From Burkholderia pyrrocinia (GTDB taxonomy: Bacteria > Pseudomonadota > Gammaproteobacteria > Burkholderiales > Burkholderiaceae): a DNA stretch of 64,000 nucleotides. Positions 35,573 through 47,504 of this stretch are shown one piece after another; within the stretch, counting starts at the first letter, position 1; each line of letters opens with the position of its first letter. The position numbers and the translations under genes were made by a program. The notes beneath the pieces are model-generated. The model was not told the DNA's origin. It made no database searches and was given only the letters and a program-made list of their open reading frames with translations. Where the stretch lies: contig NZ_CP011504.1 in NCBI RefSeq assembly GCF_001028665.1, positions 310,001 to 374,000 on the forward strand, in the 5' to 3' direction.

Positions 35573-35625
35573 GACCGACCGGCGGAATCCGGCACGCCCG
35601 CGCGCCGGGTTCCGCTTCGCCGGTC
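35573..35625 (+). terminator. Hairpin downstream of hcp
   Basis: GCGGAATCCGGC and GCCGGGTTCCGC pair with one G-U step, extended by GACCG/CCGG-type outer pairs, just after the hcp stop. There is no T-run. It may stabilise the hcp 3' end or reduce read-through into tssH. Confidence 0.4.
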
Positions 35626-35705
35626 GCCCATTCGCAGTCGCACCCCTCGGTTCGCATTGGCATCGCCCGATGCACACCCTCCTCCCTTCCTGATCCGCTA
35701 TCGAC

Positions 35706-38420
35706 ATGACGCCGCCTCTCCGGGACGCCTCCCATCTCATTCGCCGCCTCAATCCCCATTGCACACGCGCGCTCGAAGCCGCAGCGAGCCTGTGCCAGAC
35801 CCGGCTCGCGGACGAAATCGCGGTCGAGCACTGGGTGCTCAAACTGATCGAAGCGGATGACGGCGACATTCCGGCGATCCTGCGCCACTACGATCTCGAT
35901 ATCGATGCGGTGTGGGATGCGTTGATCGACGTGATCGACCGCATGCCACGCACGTTGCGCGGCATGCCGGCACTATCACGGCAGCTCGCCACGGTGATCG
36001 AGGATGCGTGGACGCATGCGGTGTCGGACGATTCCGACGGCACCATTCGCTCGGGCCACCTGCTGCAGGCGATCGTCGACGCGCCGCACGTCTTGCGCAC
36101 GCAACGTGCGTGGCCGCTGTTGTCGGTTTCAAGCGCGCAGATTCGGCGCGTGCTGCCCCGGATCGGGCGACGTTCATCCGAGAACGCGTCCGATGAAATG
36201 ACGTTGCAGCCGAACGCGTCGCCAACCGTCGATCAACCCGGCAATGCAGAGACGGAAATCTCCATCGATCGTCACGATCGGCAGGCACCGTCTCGCGCCA
36301 CCGACGACAACGCCCTCGCGCGCTTTGCGCTCGACCTGACCGAAAAGGCCCGCCGTGGCGAGATCGATCCCGTCTTCGGCCGCGACCGGGAGATCCGGCA
36401 GATGATCGACGTGCTGGCGCGCCGCCGCAAGAACAACCCGATCCTGGTCGGCGAGCCGGGCGTCGGCAAGACCGCGCTGGTCGAAGGGCTCGCGTTGCGC
36501 GTGATCGAAGGCAGCGTTCCGGAAACGATCCGCGACACGCGCATCCTGACGCTCGACCTCGGCTTGCTGCAGGCCGGCGCAGGCGTGAAAGGCGAATTCG
36601 AGCAACGGCTGAAGAACGTGATCGACGAGGTGCGGACATCGACGACACCCATCCTGCTGTTCATCGACGAAGCACATACGCTGATCGGCGCGGGCAACGC
36701 GGCGGGTGGCGCCGACGCCGCCAACCTGCTCAAGCCGGCGCTGGCGCGCGGCGAGTTGCGCACGATCGCGGCAACCACGTGGGCCGAGTACAAGGAATAT
36801 TTCGAACGCGATGCCGCGCTCGAACGGCGCTTCCAGGTCATCAAGGTCGACGAGCCCGACGACGACACGGCCTGCCTGATGCTGCGCGGGCTCGCAAGCC
36901 GCTATGCGAAACATCACGACGTCCACATTCGCGACGAGGCGATCGTCGCGGCCGTGCGGCTGTCGCGCCGCTACATTCCGGCCCGGCAGCTACCGGACAA
37001 GGCCGTCGATCTGATCGACACGGCGGCCGCGCGCGTGCGCATGGCGCTCGACGTGCCGCCGGTGGAGCTGCAGCAGGCACGCGCGACACTGACGGCACTC
37101 GAGCTGGAACGCGCCGCGCTCGATGCGGATTTCCGTGCCGGGATCGGTGACATCGCCGAGCGGCGCACCACGATCGACACGGAACACGACGCCGTGCGCG
37201 ACACTGCCGACATGCTGCTCAGCCAGTACACGCGAGAACGCGAAATCGTCGACATCTTGCGCACCCTTCGCGGCGCAGTCGGCTCCGCGCCCGATCCGGT
37301 GGCCATTTCCAATGCCATCGATGCGCTGTCGACCGTTCAGGGCAAGTCGCCGATGATCGCCGCCGACGTTGACGCGCAATCCATTGCGCGCGTTGTCGCT
37401 GAATGGACCGGTGTGCCGGTCGGCAATCTCGTCGACGACGAACTGCGAAGCCTGCTCGCGCTCGAAGCGACGCTCGCTGCGCGCGTGGTTGCGCAGGACG
37501 ATGCGATCGGCGCGCTGGCGGAGAGCCTGCGCACCGCCAAGGCCGGCCTGAAGAACGAGCACGCACCGCTCGGCGTATTCCTGCTCACCGGGCCGTCCGG
37601 CGTCGGCAAGACCGAAACCGCGCTGGCGCTCGCCGACCTGCTGTTCGGCGGCGAAGCCGCGCTGACGACGATCAACCTGTCCGAGTACCAGGAAGCACAT
37701 ACGGTATCGCAGCTCAAGGGCTCGCCGCCCGGCTACGTCGGTTACGGACGCGGCGGTGTCCTGACCGAAGCCGTGCGTCAGCGTCCGTACAGCGTCGTGC
37801 TGCTGGACGAAGTGGAGAAAGCGCATCGCGACGTGCTCGACATTTTCTATCAGGTGTTCGACCGCGGCACGATGCGCGACGGCGAGGGACGCGAGATCGA
37901 TTTCCGCAATTGCGTGATCGTGATGACGTCCAATCTCGGCAGCGCGCAAATCGACGATGCAACGGCCGAGGAACCGGCGATCACGCACGAAGCGCTGCGC
38001 GAAGCCGTTCATCCTCAACTGGTCGCTCATTTCCAGCCTGCACTGCTCGCACGCTTTCAGACACTCGTCTATCGGCCGCTCGACGCGGCGGCCCTCGCGT
38101 CGATCGTGCGGATCAAGCTGGACAAGATCGCCGAGCGCCTCCATCGGCAACACGCGGTGACCCTGACGTGCGCGGACAATCTGATCGAATCGATCGCGCA
38201 GCACTGCGTGTCTCGCGAATCCGGCGCGCGCAGCGTCGACGCGTTCCTGAACCAGCGCGTGCTGCCGGTCGTGTCCCGCGAACTGCTCGGACGGATGGCA
38301 TCCGGCACTGCGCCACGGCAAATCCTGTTGTCGGCCACCGCCGAAGGATCGTTGACCATCGACTTCATCGACGCGCCGACGGCCAGCGATACCGGCACTA
38401 CACGATGGAACGACCGATGA
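35706..38420 (+). CDS. tssH: T6SS sheath-disassembly AAA+ ATPase TssH (ClpV)
   Basis: A 904-residue ClpV that recycles contracted TssBC sheaths. An N-terminal Clp-N domain (about 1-160) is followed by AAA-1 with Walker A GEPGVGKTA and Walker B LLFIDEAHTL. A middle coiled-coil domain comes next, then AAA-2 with GPSGVGKTE and VVLLDEVEKAH, and a C-terminal D2-small domain. The motifs appear intact. It overlaps tssE by 4 nt (ATGA). Confidence 0.95.
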   Translation: MTPPLRDASHLIRRLNPHCTRALEAAASLCQTRLADEIAVEHWVLKLIEADDGDIPAILRHYDLDIDAVWDALIDVIDRMPRTLRGMPALSRQLATVIEDAWTHAVSDDSDGTIRSGHLLQAIVDAPHVLRTQRAWPLLSVSSAQIRRVLPRIGRRSSENASDEMTLQPNASPTVDQPGNAETEISIDRHDRQAPSRATDDNALARFALDLTEKARRGEIDPVFGRDREIRQMIDVLARRRKNNPILVGEPGVGKTALVEGLALRVIEGSVPETIRDTRILTLDLGLLQAGAGVKGEFEQRLKNVIDEVRTSTTPILLFIDEAHTLIGAGNAAGGADAANLLKPALARGELRTIAATTWAEYKEYFERDAALERRFQVIKVDEPDDDTACLMLRGLASRYAKHHDVHIRDEAIVAAVRLSRRYIPARQLPDKAVDLIDTAAARVRMALDVPPVELQQARATLTALELERAALDADFRAGIGDIAERRTTIDTEHDAVRDTADMLLSQYTREREIVDILRTLRGAVGSAPDPVAISNAIDALSTVQGKSPMIAADVDAQSIARVVAEWTGVPVGNLVDDELRSLLALEATLAARVVAQDDAIGALAESLRTAKAGLKNEHAPLGVFLLTGPSGVGKTETALALADLLFGGEAALTTINLSEYQEAHTVSQLKGSPPGYVGYGRGGVLTEAVRQRPYSVVLLDEVEKAHRDVLDIFYQVFDRGTMRDGEGREIDFRNCVIVMTSNLGSAQIDDATAEEPAITHEALREAVHPQLVAHFQPALLARFQTLVYRPLDAAALASIVRIKLDKIAERLHRQHAVTLTCADNLIESIAQHCVSRESGARSVDAFLNQRVLPVVSRELLGRMASGTAPRQILLSATAEGSLTIDFIDAPTASDTGTTRWNDR

Positions 38421-38839
38421 CCGCCGGCCCCTCGCTCTACGACATGCTGCTCGGCCAGATCGGCGGCGAACCGATCGGCGCCTACGACGACCGGACGCTC
38501 GAATGCCTGAGCGTGCAGCAGAACGTACGCCGCATTCTCAATACGCGGGCCGGTGCGCTCAAGCACCTGCCCGACTACGGGCTACCCGATCTCACGAACA
38601 TCTACAAGGCGCTCCCCGCATCCGCGCACTTGCTCAAGCAGCAGATGGAAGCGACGCTGCTGAAATACGAGCCGCGCATTCGCTCGATCGACGTCGGGAT
38701 CGTCGACAATCGCGATCCCGGCATCCTCGTCAGCTTCGAGATGACGTGCCACCTGAAGAACGCCGGGCTCGTGCGTTTCGGCACCTACTTCGAGCCGCCG
38801 GGCCGCCTGCGCGTCGAACGACGCATCGATCGGTCATGA
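38417..38839 (+). CDS. tssE: T6SS baseplate wedge protein TssE
   Basis: A 140-residue gp25-like lysozyme-fold protein of the baseplate. The family stretch SVQQNVRRILNTRAGALKHL with YGLPDL is intact. The ATG at 38417 overlaps the tssH stop; an ATG 12 nt earlier is possible. It is the last gene of the plus arm, converging on the quinone reductase gene with 10 bp between the stops. Confidence 0.92.
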   Translation: MTAGPSLYDMLLGQIGGEPIGAYDDRTLECLSVQQNVRRILNTRAGALKHLPDYGLPDLTNIYKALPASAHLLKQQMEATLLKYEPRIRSIDVGIVDNRDPGILVSFEMTCHLKNAGLVRFGTYFEPPGRLRVERRIDRS

Positions 38840-38849
38840 TCGCGCGCGA

Positions 38850-39635
38850 TCAGTGCTCGTGTGCGAGATGCGCCGCAAACCCCGCCTTCTCCGGCGCAAT
38901 GCCTGACTTCAGCGTCAACGCCGGAATCTCGTAATCGCCAGCGTTCTGCCGCCGGAACGGAATCGGCTGCGCGGTCCACAAATCGTCCAGACGCCTGCCG
39001 AGCGCAGCGCGCGTTTCCTCGAAGCGCGCGTCGTTCATCTTCCCCGTCCGGTAGATCACGAACGGCGGCAGCACGTCGAAACCCGGGTAATACAGAATCC
39101 CGTGCTGGATCGGGAACAGCACGTCGTCGATCGGCCCGTTGATGCCGCGCGGGCTGTAGTGCGATTCCCACCCGCCTGCCGTGACGATCACCATCGCCCG
39201 CTTGCCGGCAAGCGAACCTTCGCCGTAGCGGTTGCCCCAGCGCGTGTCCGAATGCTCGCCGACGCCATAAGCAAAGCCGTACGCGTACACGCGCTCGACC
39301 CAGCCCTTCATGATCGCCGGCATCGAGAACCACCACAGCGGAAACTGCAGGATCACCGCATCGGCCCACTTCAGCTTGTCCTGCTCGCGCGCGATGTCTT
39401 CGCTTTGCGTGCCCGTCGCGAACGCGTGCTTCGAATCGAGCGACGGATCGAAACGCGCATCGGGCGCGCGATCGGTCACGTCGTTCGCGTCGAATGCGGC
39501 CTTCCAGTTCATCGCATACAGGTCGCTCACCTGCACCGTGCGGCCGGCCGCTTCGAGATGCGCGACCGCGAAGTCGCGCAGCGCGCCGTTCAGCGAACGC
39601 GGTTCCGGATGGGCATACACGATCAGCACATTCAT
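38850..39635 (-). CDS. NAD(P)H-dependent quinone oxidoreductase, flavodoxin-like
   Basis: A 261-residue protein of the NQO1/MdaB-like flavodoxin-fold family that reduces quinones or similar electrophiles with FAD or FMN. Diagnostic stretches are MNVLIVYAHPEPRSLNGALR, the LQFPLWWFSMPAIMKGWVER loop and TAGGWESHYSPRGING. GGAG lies 11 nt upstream of the ATG at 39635. The gene reads away from a LysR gene (40884), with a tnpB element now between them; the two probably formed a divergent regulator-target pair. Frames extending upstream run into the insertion element. Confidence 0.88.
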   Translation of the reverse strand: MNVLIVYAHPEPRSLNGALRDFAVAHLEAAGRTVQVSDLYAMNWKAAFDANDVTDRAPDARFDPSLDSKHAFATGTQSEDIAREQDKLKWADAVILQFPLWWFSMPAIMKGWVERVYAYGFAYGVGEHSDTRWGNRYGEGSLAGKRAMVIVTAGGWESHYSPRGINGPIDDVLFPIQHGILYYPGFDVLPPFVIYRTGKMNDARFEETRAALGRRLDDLWTAQPIPFRRQNAGDYEIPALTLKSGIAPEKAGFAAHLAHEH

Positions 39636-39655
39636 CAGAATTTGCTCCGAGAAAC

Positions 39656-39673
39656 CCCGCCATTGATGGCGGG
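39656..39673. repeat. Left-end hairpin of the tnpB element
   Basis: A 6-bp perfect stem with a 6-nt loop, 55 bp upstream of tnpB and 20 bp from the quinone reductase start. Hairpins near the ends are what TnpA recognises in this superfamily. Confidence 0.6.
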
Positions 39674-39727
39674 AAGGAAAGGCGTGCTGTTGACAAGCAG
39701 CTTCTTCCACGGGTTAGGATCACCTGC

Positions 39728-40780
39728 ATGATTCTTGTCTACCGCTACCGGGTGAAGTCGCTCAACGGACTGCTCAACAAGCAGAGCCGTGCGGTGAACT
39801 ACGTCTGGAACTTCTGCAACGACACCCAGAAGCACGCGCTCAAGTGGAGCAAGAAGTGGCCGACTGGGTTCGATCTGAACAGGCTGACTACCGGCAGCAG
39901 CAAGGAACTCGGCATCCACTCCGGCACGGTCAACGCGACGTGCGAGCAATATGCGAAGTCGCGCAGTCAGCACCGTCGGCCCTACCTGCGCTATCGCGGC
40001 AGGAAATCGCTGGGCTGGGTGCCGCTGAAGGGCCGTGACCTGAAGCGCGAGGGTGACGCGTTCCGTTTCGCCGGCAACACGTTTCGCGTGTTCAACAGCC
40101 GACCGCTTCCCGAAGGCAAGATCAAGGACGGGACCAACTTTGCGCAGGATGCACGCGGCAACTGGTTTCTCAACATCGTGATCGAAATGCCGGATGTTCC
40201 GGCCCGCCCGGTCCGTTCCGGTGTGGGCATCGATCTCGGCCTGAAAGACTTCGCCACACTTTCGACCGGCGAGAAGCTGCCCAATGACCAGTTCGATCGA
40301 CGAGCGGCGGAGAAGCTGGCGAAAGCGCAACGGGCGCGAAAGCACAAGCGGCATATCGCGAAGCTGCACGCAAAGGTCGCGAATGCCCGTGCTGATTTCC
40401 AGCATAAGCTCGCGCTCGATCTGGTGCGGCGGTTCGATTACATCGCGGTCGGCAACGTGTCGGCCGCAAAACTCGCTAGAACCAGGATGGCGAAGAGCGT
40501 CTACGACGCATCCTGGTCGTCTTTCCGGGACAAACTCCGTTACAAAGCGATCGCGCACGGAGCCACGTTCGAGGAAGTGGACGAAAGCCGTTCGACCCAG
40601 TCCTGTTCGTCGTGCGGATCGAAAGACAGCACGACGCGGCCGAAAGGTATCGCGGGACTGCGAGTAAGAGAATGGGCCTGCAGTGGATGTGGTGTCGTGC
40701 ATGATCGTGATATCAACGCTGCGCTGAACATTCTCCGATGCGGACGTGCATCGCCAGGTGTGGGAATCCTCCGCCTTTAG
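39728..40780 (+). CDS. tnpB: TnpB-family RNA-guided nuclease of IS1341-type element
   Basis: A 350-residue TnpB. The wedge/REC region covers ~1-160. RuvC-I has D169 (GIDLGLKDFA), the zinc finger has C293/C296 and C318/C321, and RuvC-III has D328 (HDRDINAALNIL). At the RuvC-II position the usual Glu of a VED-like motif appears as V241-G242-N243, so the catalytic Glu is missing or supplied elsewhere (for example E282 or E283). The gene is full-length with no frameshift. The guide RNA would be expected to overlap the 3' end of the gene and the right-end hairpin. No tnpA is present, so movement would need a helper. Confidence 0.9.
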   Translation: MILVYRYRVKSLNGLLNKQSRAVNYVWNFCNDTQKHALKWSKKWPTGFDLNRLTTGSSKELGIHSGTVNATCEQYAKSRSQHRRPYLRYRGRKSLGWVPLKGRDLKREGDAFRFAGNTFRVFNSRPLPEGKIKDGTNFAQDARGNWFLNIVIEMPDVPARPVRSGVGIDLGLKDFATLSTGEKLPNDQFDRRAAEKLAKAQRARKHKRHIAKLHAKVANARADFQHKLALDLVRRFDYIAVGNVSAAKLARTRMAKSVYDASWSSFRDKLRYKAIAHGATFEEVDESRSTQSCSSCGSKDSTTRPKGIAGLRVREWACSGCGVVHDRDINAALNILRCGRASPGVGILRL

Positions 40781-40787
40781 GCGGAAG
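40768..40787 (+). ncRNA. Right-end hairpin, likely scaffold part of the TnpB guide RNA
   Basis: CCGCC-TTTA-GGCGG with extra outer pairs overlaps the tnpB stop codon. In this superfamily the guide RNA scaffold is formed by the 3' end of tnpB and the right end of the element, and the guide is read from the flank. The extent of the RNA is not visible; only the hairpin is marked. Confidence 0.45.
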
Positions 40788-40883
40788 AGGACGTCAAGTT
40801 CGTCACTCCGTTGATTGAATGACTGCAGGATGCCGCCTCCAAAGGTATATTTGAAATGAATTCCTGATATTCCAGGTATAGCC

Positions 40884-41777
40884 ATGAATAATCTCAGGCG
40901 ACTCGACCTGAACCTGCTCGTCACGCTGGACGTGCTGCTCGCCGAGCACAACGTCACGCGCGCGGCCGAGAAGCTGAACATGTCGCAGCCGTCGGTCAGC
41001 GTGCAGTTGCAGAAACTGCGCGACCAGTTCGGCGATCCACTGCTGCTGCCGGGGCCGCGCGGGATGCGGCCGACCGCGCGCGCGGAAGCGCTGCGCGAAC
41101 CGTTGCGGGACGCGCTCGAAGCCGTCGAACGCGCGGTGGTTCCGGCCACGCCGTTCGATCCCGCGACCGCGACGAACACGTGGCGCGTGGCCGCGACCGA
41201 CTACGGCGAATCGACGATCCTGCTGCCCGCGCTGAACACGCTGCGCTCGGCCGCGCCCGGTACACGGCTGGCCGTCGTCGAGCTCGTGCCACCGCGCATC
41301 GAGCAGGATGCGGAGCGGAACGGCATCGATCTCGCATTCCATACGACCGAGGGTTCGCCGGCCGGCATGCGGCGCCTGCCGCTGTTCGTCGAGCGATACG
41401 TGCTCATCGGCCGCGCCGGACATCCGAAGCTGAAGCGGCGCCCGACGCTCGCGCAGTTCGGCACGCTCGAACACGTGATCGTGTCGCCCGATGGCGGCGG
41501 CTTCTTCGGCGTGACGGATGAAGCGCTCGCGAAAGTTGGCGCCACGCGGCGCGTCGTGCTGTCCGTGCCGCATTTCCTGTTCGTGATGTCGGCCGTCGCC
41601 AGCACCGATCTCGTCGCGATGCTGCCCGAGCGGCTGGTGCGCGACGTGCCTGCGCTGCGCGTCGTGGAAGCGCCGGTCGAGGTGCCCGGCTATGAAATGT
41701 CGATGCTGTGGCATGAGCGCGTGCATCGCGATCCGGCGCATCGGTGGCTGCGGGAGACGATTGCGGCATCGGTATAA
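40884..41777 (+). CDS. LysR-family regulator (NodD-like group)
   Basis: A 297-residue LysR protein with N-terminal HTH (LRRLDLNLLVTLDVLLAEHN, MSQPSVSVQLQKLRDQFGDP) and a PBP-type effector domain. The LNLL.TLD.LL start and DPLLLPGPRGMRPT are typical of the NodD/NahR-like branch. It faces away from the quinone reductase at 38850-39635, which is its likely target, though the tnpB element now lies between the two promoters. No RBS is clear; the ATG at 40884 fits the family start. Confidence 0.87.
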   Translation: MNNLRRLDLNLLVTLDVLLAEHNVTRAAEKLNMSQPSVSVQLQKLRDQFGDPLLLPGPRGMRPTARAEALREPLRDALEAVERAVVPATPFDPATATNTWRVAATDYGESTILLPALNTLRSAAPGTRLAVVELVPPRIEQDAERNGIDLAFHTTEGSPAGMRRLPLFVERYVLIGRAGHPKLKRRPTLAQFGTLEHVIVSPDGGGFFGVTDEALAKVGATRRVVLSVPHFLFVMSAVASTDLVAMLPERLVRDVPALRVVEAPVEVPGYEMSMLWHERVHRDPAHRWLRETIAASV

Positions 41778-41914
41778 GCCAACGACGGCGGCCGGAATCG
41801 GCACGGCGGGGAACGGCGTGCCGGGCGGCGCCCGATTGCCGGTTTCGGTCGCCTTCGCCAGGGCCGCCCGGCCCTGCTGCAAGATTCTTCATTCGGGACT
41901 TGAAACCGCCTCGA

Positions 41915-41936
41915 ACACTGTATATATTTACAGTGC
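41915..41936. promoter_or_regulatory. LexA (SOS) box
   Basis: CTGT ATATATTT ACAG (41918-41933) is an exact CTGT-N8-ACAG match, extended to CACTGT...ACAGTG on both sides, as in beta- and gammaproteobacterial SOS boxes. It lies 62 bp upstream of the ATG at 41998 and well downstream of the LysR stop. It predicts DNA-damage induction of the following small gene. Confidence 0.8.
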
Positions 41937-41997
41937 TTTTGCACCATTTGACCCGAATTCCGTCACCCATCGACGGACGGATTTTTGTGAGGCGACC

Positions 41998-42408
41998 ATG
42001 TTCCAGTCATCCGCATTCGATCCCGAGCAACCCGGTTTCAACCCGATCCACTTCGAGCGCGCCGCGCGGCAGGCGGTCGTCGATCTTCAACGCGTCGTCG
42101 GCGCCCCCGCGCAGCGGGCGCTCGGCCTGCGGCGGCGCAGCCATCCGGCCGCGGTCCGCACAATGAGCTGGCAGGCGCTGTTGAATGTCGAGGAGCTTGC
42201 GTTCTCGAACGCCGGTTTCCTGAACCGCAACGATCCGACCGTCGTCGATGCATTCATCCGGCTGCGCGACAGCCGAATGGTCGCGGCAGACATCGAGGAA
42301 GCCGTCGACTGGAAGCGCGACGACGACGATCTACCGGCCGTCTATCTGATCGTCAAGGCGATGCTCGAAGCGGAAGAGACAGAGGCACAGCGCGTCGAGA
42401 TGGAATGA
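41998..42408 (+). CDS. Small uncharacterised protein under a predicted LexA promoter
   Basis: A 136-residue soluble protein I do not recognise. The N-terminal half is basic (ERAARQAVVDLQRVVG, LGLRRRSHPAAVR) and the C-terminal half acidic and helical (KRDDDDLPAVYLIVKAMLEA, then EETEAQRVEME). It has no membrane segment, signal peptide or catalytic motif. GTGAGG lies 7 nt before the ATG. The gene is monocistronic: LysR upstream ends 220 bp away, and the next gene converges. A role in the SOS response follows only from the LexA box. Confidence 0.75.
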   Translation: MFQSSAFDPEQPGFNPIHFERAARQAVVDLQRVVGAPAQRALGLRRRSHPAAVRTMSWQALLNVEELAFSNAGFLNRNDPTVVDAFIRLRDSRMVAADIEEAVDWKRDDDDLPAVYLIVKAMLEAEETEAQRVEME

Positions 42409-42521
42409 CCCCGACGGCCGGCGCGGCCTTCCGGTCAGGCCGCGCCGGCGCAAACGCCGAATCCTGGGACAGCGCATGCCATCGCTGCCACGCGCAGCCG
42501 CGCCATCGAGCAATCGAGCAA

Positions 42522-45713
<3,192 letters not shown>

Positions 45714-45737
45714 ATCGGCTGGTTGGCGCGCGACGCG

Positions 45738-46187
45738 TCAGCCGCCGACGTAGATCCGCGCGCCGCCGTCCCCGTCACGCGCGTCGATCCGCACGTCGCC
45801 CGTTGCGGCGACGATCGCGTCATACACGTCATCGGTCACGCACACCACCGGCACCGCGATCGCATACAGCTCGGCGGCCACGATCGCGCCGATCGAGATG
45901 ATCAGGTCGCGCTCCTTCAGCACGATCCCGACGGGCCCCGTGCCGTTGCGCACGGCTTCCGCGAGCACGCTGCTGCTCGAACTCGAGCCCTTCGCGTGCG
46001 GCATCACCATCACCTTGCCGGCGAGACTCGCGCCGGCCTGCGGATGCCCTCGATCGACGATCCTGCCCGCGCCCGAATCGTAGCCGCCCCAGAAGCTGAG
46101 CGGCTTGTCGAGCACGAACGCGCTCGCGCACGCGCTGCCCGGCACGAGCGTGTCGCCCGTCAGTACTTTGCCCGTCGCGTCAGTCAT
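45738..46187 (-). CDS. Aconitase X small (swivel) subunit, DUF126
   Basis: A 149-residue swivelling-domain subunit of a two-subunit aconitase X. The family motif PHAKGSSSSSSVLAEAVRNG is intact, as are LSFWGGYDSGAGRIVDRGHP and SIGAIVAAEL. Bacterial AcnX enzymes of this kind act as cis-3-hydroxy-L-proline dehydratases; the archaeal relative works on mevalonate 5-phosphate. The ATG at 46187 overlaps the large subunit gene by 8 nt. The substrate is not decided by sequence. Confidence 0.88.
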   Translation of the reverse strand: MTDATGKVLTGDTLVPGSACASAFVLDKPLSFWGGYDSGAGRIVDRGHPQAGASLAGKVMVMPHAKGSSSSSSVLAEAVRNGTGPVGIVLKERDLIISIGAIVAAELYAIAVPVVCVTDDVYDAIVAATGDVRIDARDGDGGARIYVGG

Positions 46188-47427
46188 CGAATCGCACCTT
46201 TCCTTCGTACGCCGACCGCACGCATTCGCGCATGCTGCCGTACGCGACCGTGACGCCGATGTTCGCGGGCGCATACGACGCCCATTTCCCCGAGTTGGTC
46301 ATCACCAGCCCCGACAGTTGCTTCATCACCGGCGTGATGTACGTGCAGGTATCGACGACGATCTGGATGCCGCGCGCGGCGAACTTGTCCGCGAGGCCGG
46401 CTTCGCCCAGTTCCCACAAAATGAAGCGGCTCGTGTTCACGTAGAAATCGCAGGCCGGCTTGCCGTCGAACGCGTCGAGCAACGTATCGAGCGTGCGAAA
46501 TTCGGCCAGCGAGAAGTGCGGCGTGCCGAGCGCCACCGCGACGAGTGCGTCGCCGGCCGCGCCGTGGTTCAGCGTGCGGCGAATCTCGTCGAGGTCGGCC
46601 ATCGCGACGTCGACCGTGCGTTGCGCCGCGCGCCCGTGCAATGCGGCGTCGAGCGTCGGCGCCTCGGGCGTCACACCGACCGCATGGAACAGCGCGACGG
46701 CCCCGCTCGATGCGGCCGCCGCGCCGAGCGCCTTGAGTTCGTCTTCGGTGGTATCCGCCGGCAGCCCGACGATCGCCGGCACGATCGCGCCCGCGATCCT
46801 GCCGATCAGCAAACCGAGCGCGGCGAAATAGATATCGCGCGACGGAAGGCCGCTGAAATCCGGCGCGTCGAACACGATCCGCGCGGCGCGGTTCGCTTCG
46901 ACATGCAACCCCGCATACGGCGCGCGCCCGGTGATCGCGGCGGCCAGATCGAGAAAATCGCCGTACCGGCTCGTGCGCGCGCCGAGCACCGAGTTCGCGA
47001 ACACGATCGCATTCGATTCGGCCCACGCGATCTGCTCGCCTTTCGCGGGACGGCTCTTCAACTGATACGGCGCGCACGTGAAGCTCGATTCGCAACCGAG
47101 CTGCAGATGCGCGTCCATCAGGCGCTGCGCATCGCGCTGGATCGTGCGGTCGCCGTGATACAGCTCGGGATGGATCAGGTCGAGCGACCCGACGTTCAAC
47201 GTGGTCGGCACCGCGACCTTCGCGCCCGTGTCGACGAAATACTCGACGAAGTCGAGGCTCGTCTGGCCGTGATAAAGACAGCCGTCGATATGCGCGGACG
47301 TGATGTCGATCAGGTGCGGCGCGGCCATCACTTCCGCCGTGCGCACGACGATCCGCATCGCGCGCGCGACGCCGTCGCCGAAATCCCCGCGCAACATCGC
47401 GTCGTCGCGGTCACTCAACTGCAGCAT
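46180..47427 (-). CDS. Aconitase X large (catalytic) subunit
   Basis: A 415-residue AcnX catalytic subunit carrying the iron-sulfur/metal-binding dehydratase domains. Recognisable stretches are DITSAHIDGCLYHGQTSLDF, ANSVLGARTSRYGDFLDLAA and the C-terminal MTNSGKWASYAPANIGVTVA. AGGAGCAACC precedes the ATG at 47427. It is the first gene of a two-gene operon with the DUF126 subunit. An imperfect palindrome lies about 78 bp upstream. Likely reaction: dehydration of cis-3-hydroxy-L-proline; no transporter or reductase partner is adjacent, so this stays tentative. Confidence 0.88.
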   Translation of the reverse strand: MLQLSDRDDAMLRGDFGDGVARAMRIVVRTAEVMAAPHLIDITSAHIDGCLYHGQTSLDFVEYFVDTGAKVAVPTTLNVGSLDLIHPELYHGDRTIQRDAQRLMDAHLQLGCESSFTCAPYQLKSRPAKGEQIAWAESNAIVFANSVLGARTSRYGDFLDLAAAITGRAPYAGLHVEANRAARIVFDAPDFSGLPSRDIYFAALGLLIGRIAGAIVPAIVGLPADTTEDELKALGAAAASSGAVALFHAVGVTPEAPTLDAALHGRAAQRTVDVAMADLDEIRRTLNHGAAGDALVAVALGTPHFSLAEFRTLDTLLDAFDGKPACDFYVNTSRFILWELGEAGLADKFAARGIQIVVDTCTYITPVMKQLSGLVMTNSGKWASYAPANIGVTVAYGSMRECVRSAYEGKVRFDD

Positions 47428-47504
47428 CGGTTGCTCCTCATGACTCGTGCCGGCGGCGCCGGCCCGTGAAATCCGTCAGAGGACTCTACAACTGGAAATA
47501 AAAT

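Larger units (their letters stand above)
39651..40797 (+). mobile_element. Solo-tnpB insertion element, IS200/IS605 superfamily, IS1341 type
   Basis: A tnpB gene without tnpA, bracketed by hairpins. On the left CCCGCC (39656-39661) pairs with GGCGGG (39668-39673). On the right CCGCC (40771-40775) pairs with GGCGG (40780-40784), and the latter hairpin contains the tnpB stop. The sequence GAGGACGTCAAG after the right hairpin is typical of the right ends of such elements. Exact borders are uncertain because these elements make no target duplication. It sits between a quinone reductase and a LysR gene. Confidence 0.7.

Noticed and set aside
39728..40780. Cas12-type nuclease of a CRISPR system
   Set aside because: Size, zinc finger and terminal hairpins are those of TnpB, and no repeat-spacer array or cas1/cas2 gene is present.
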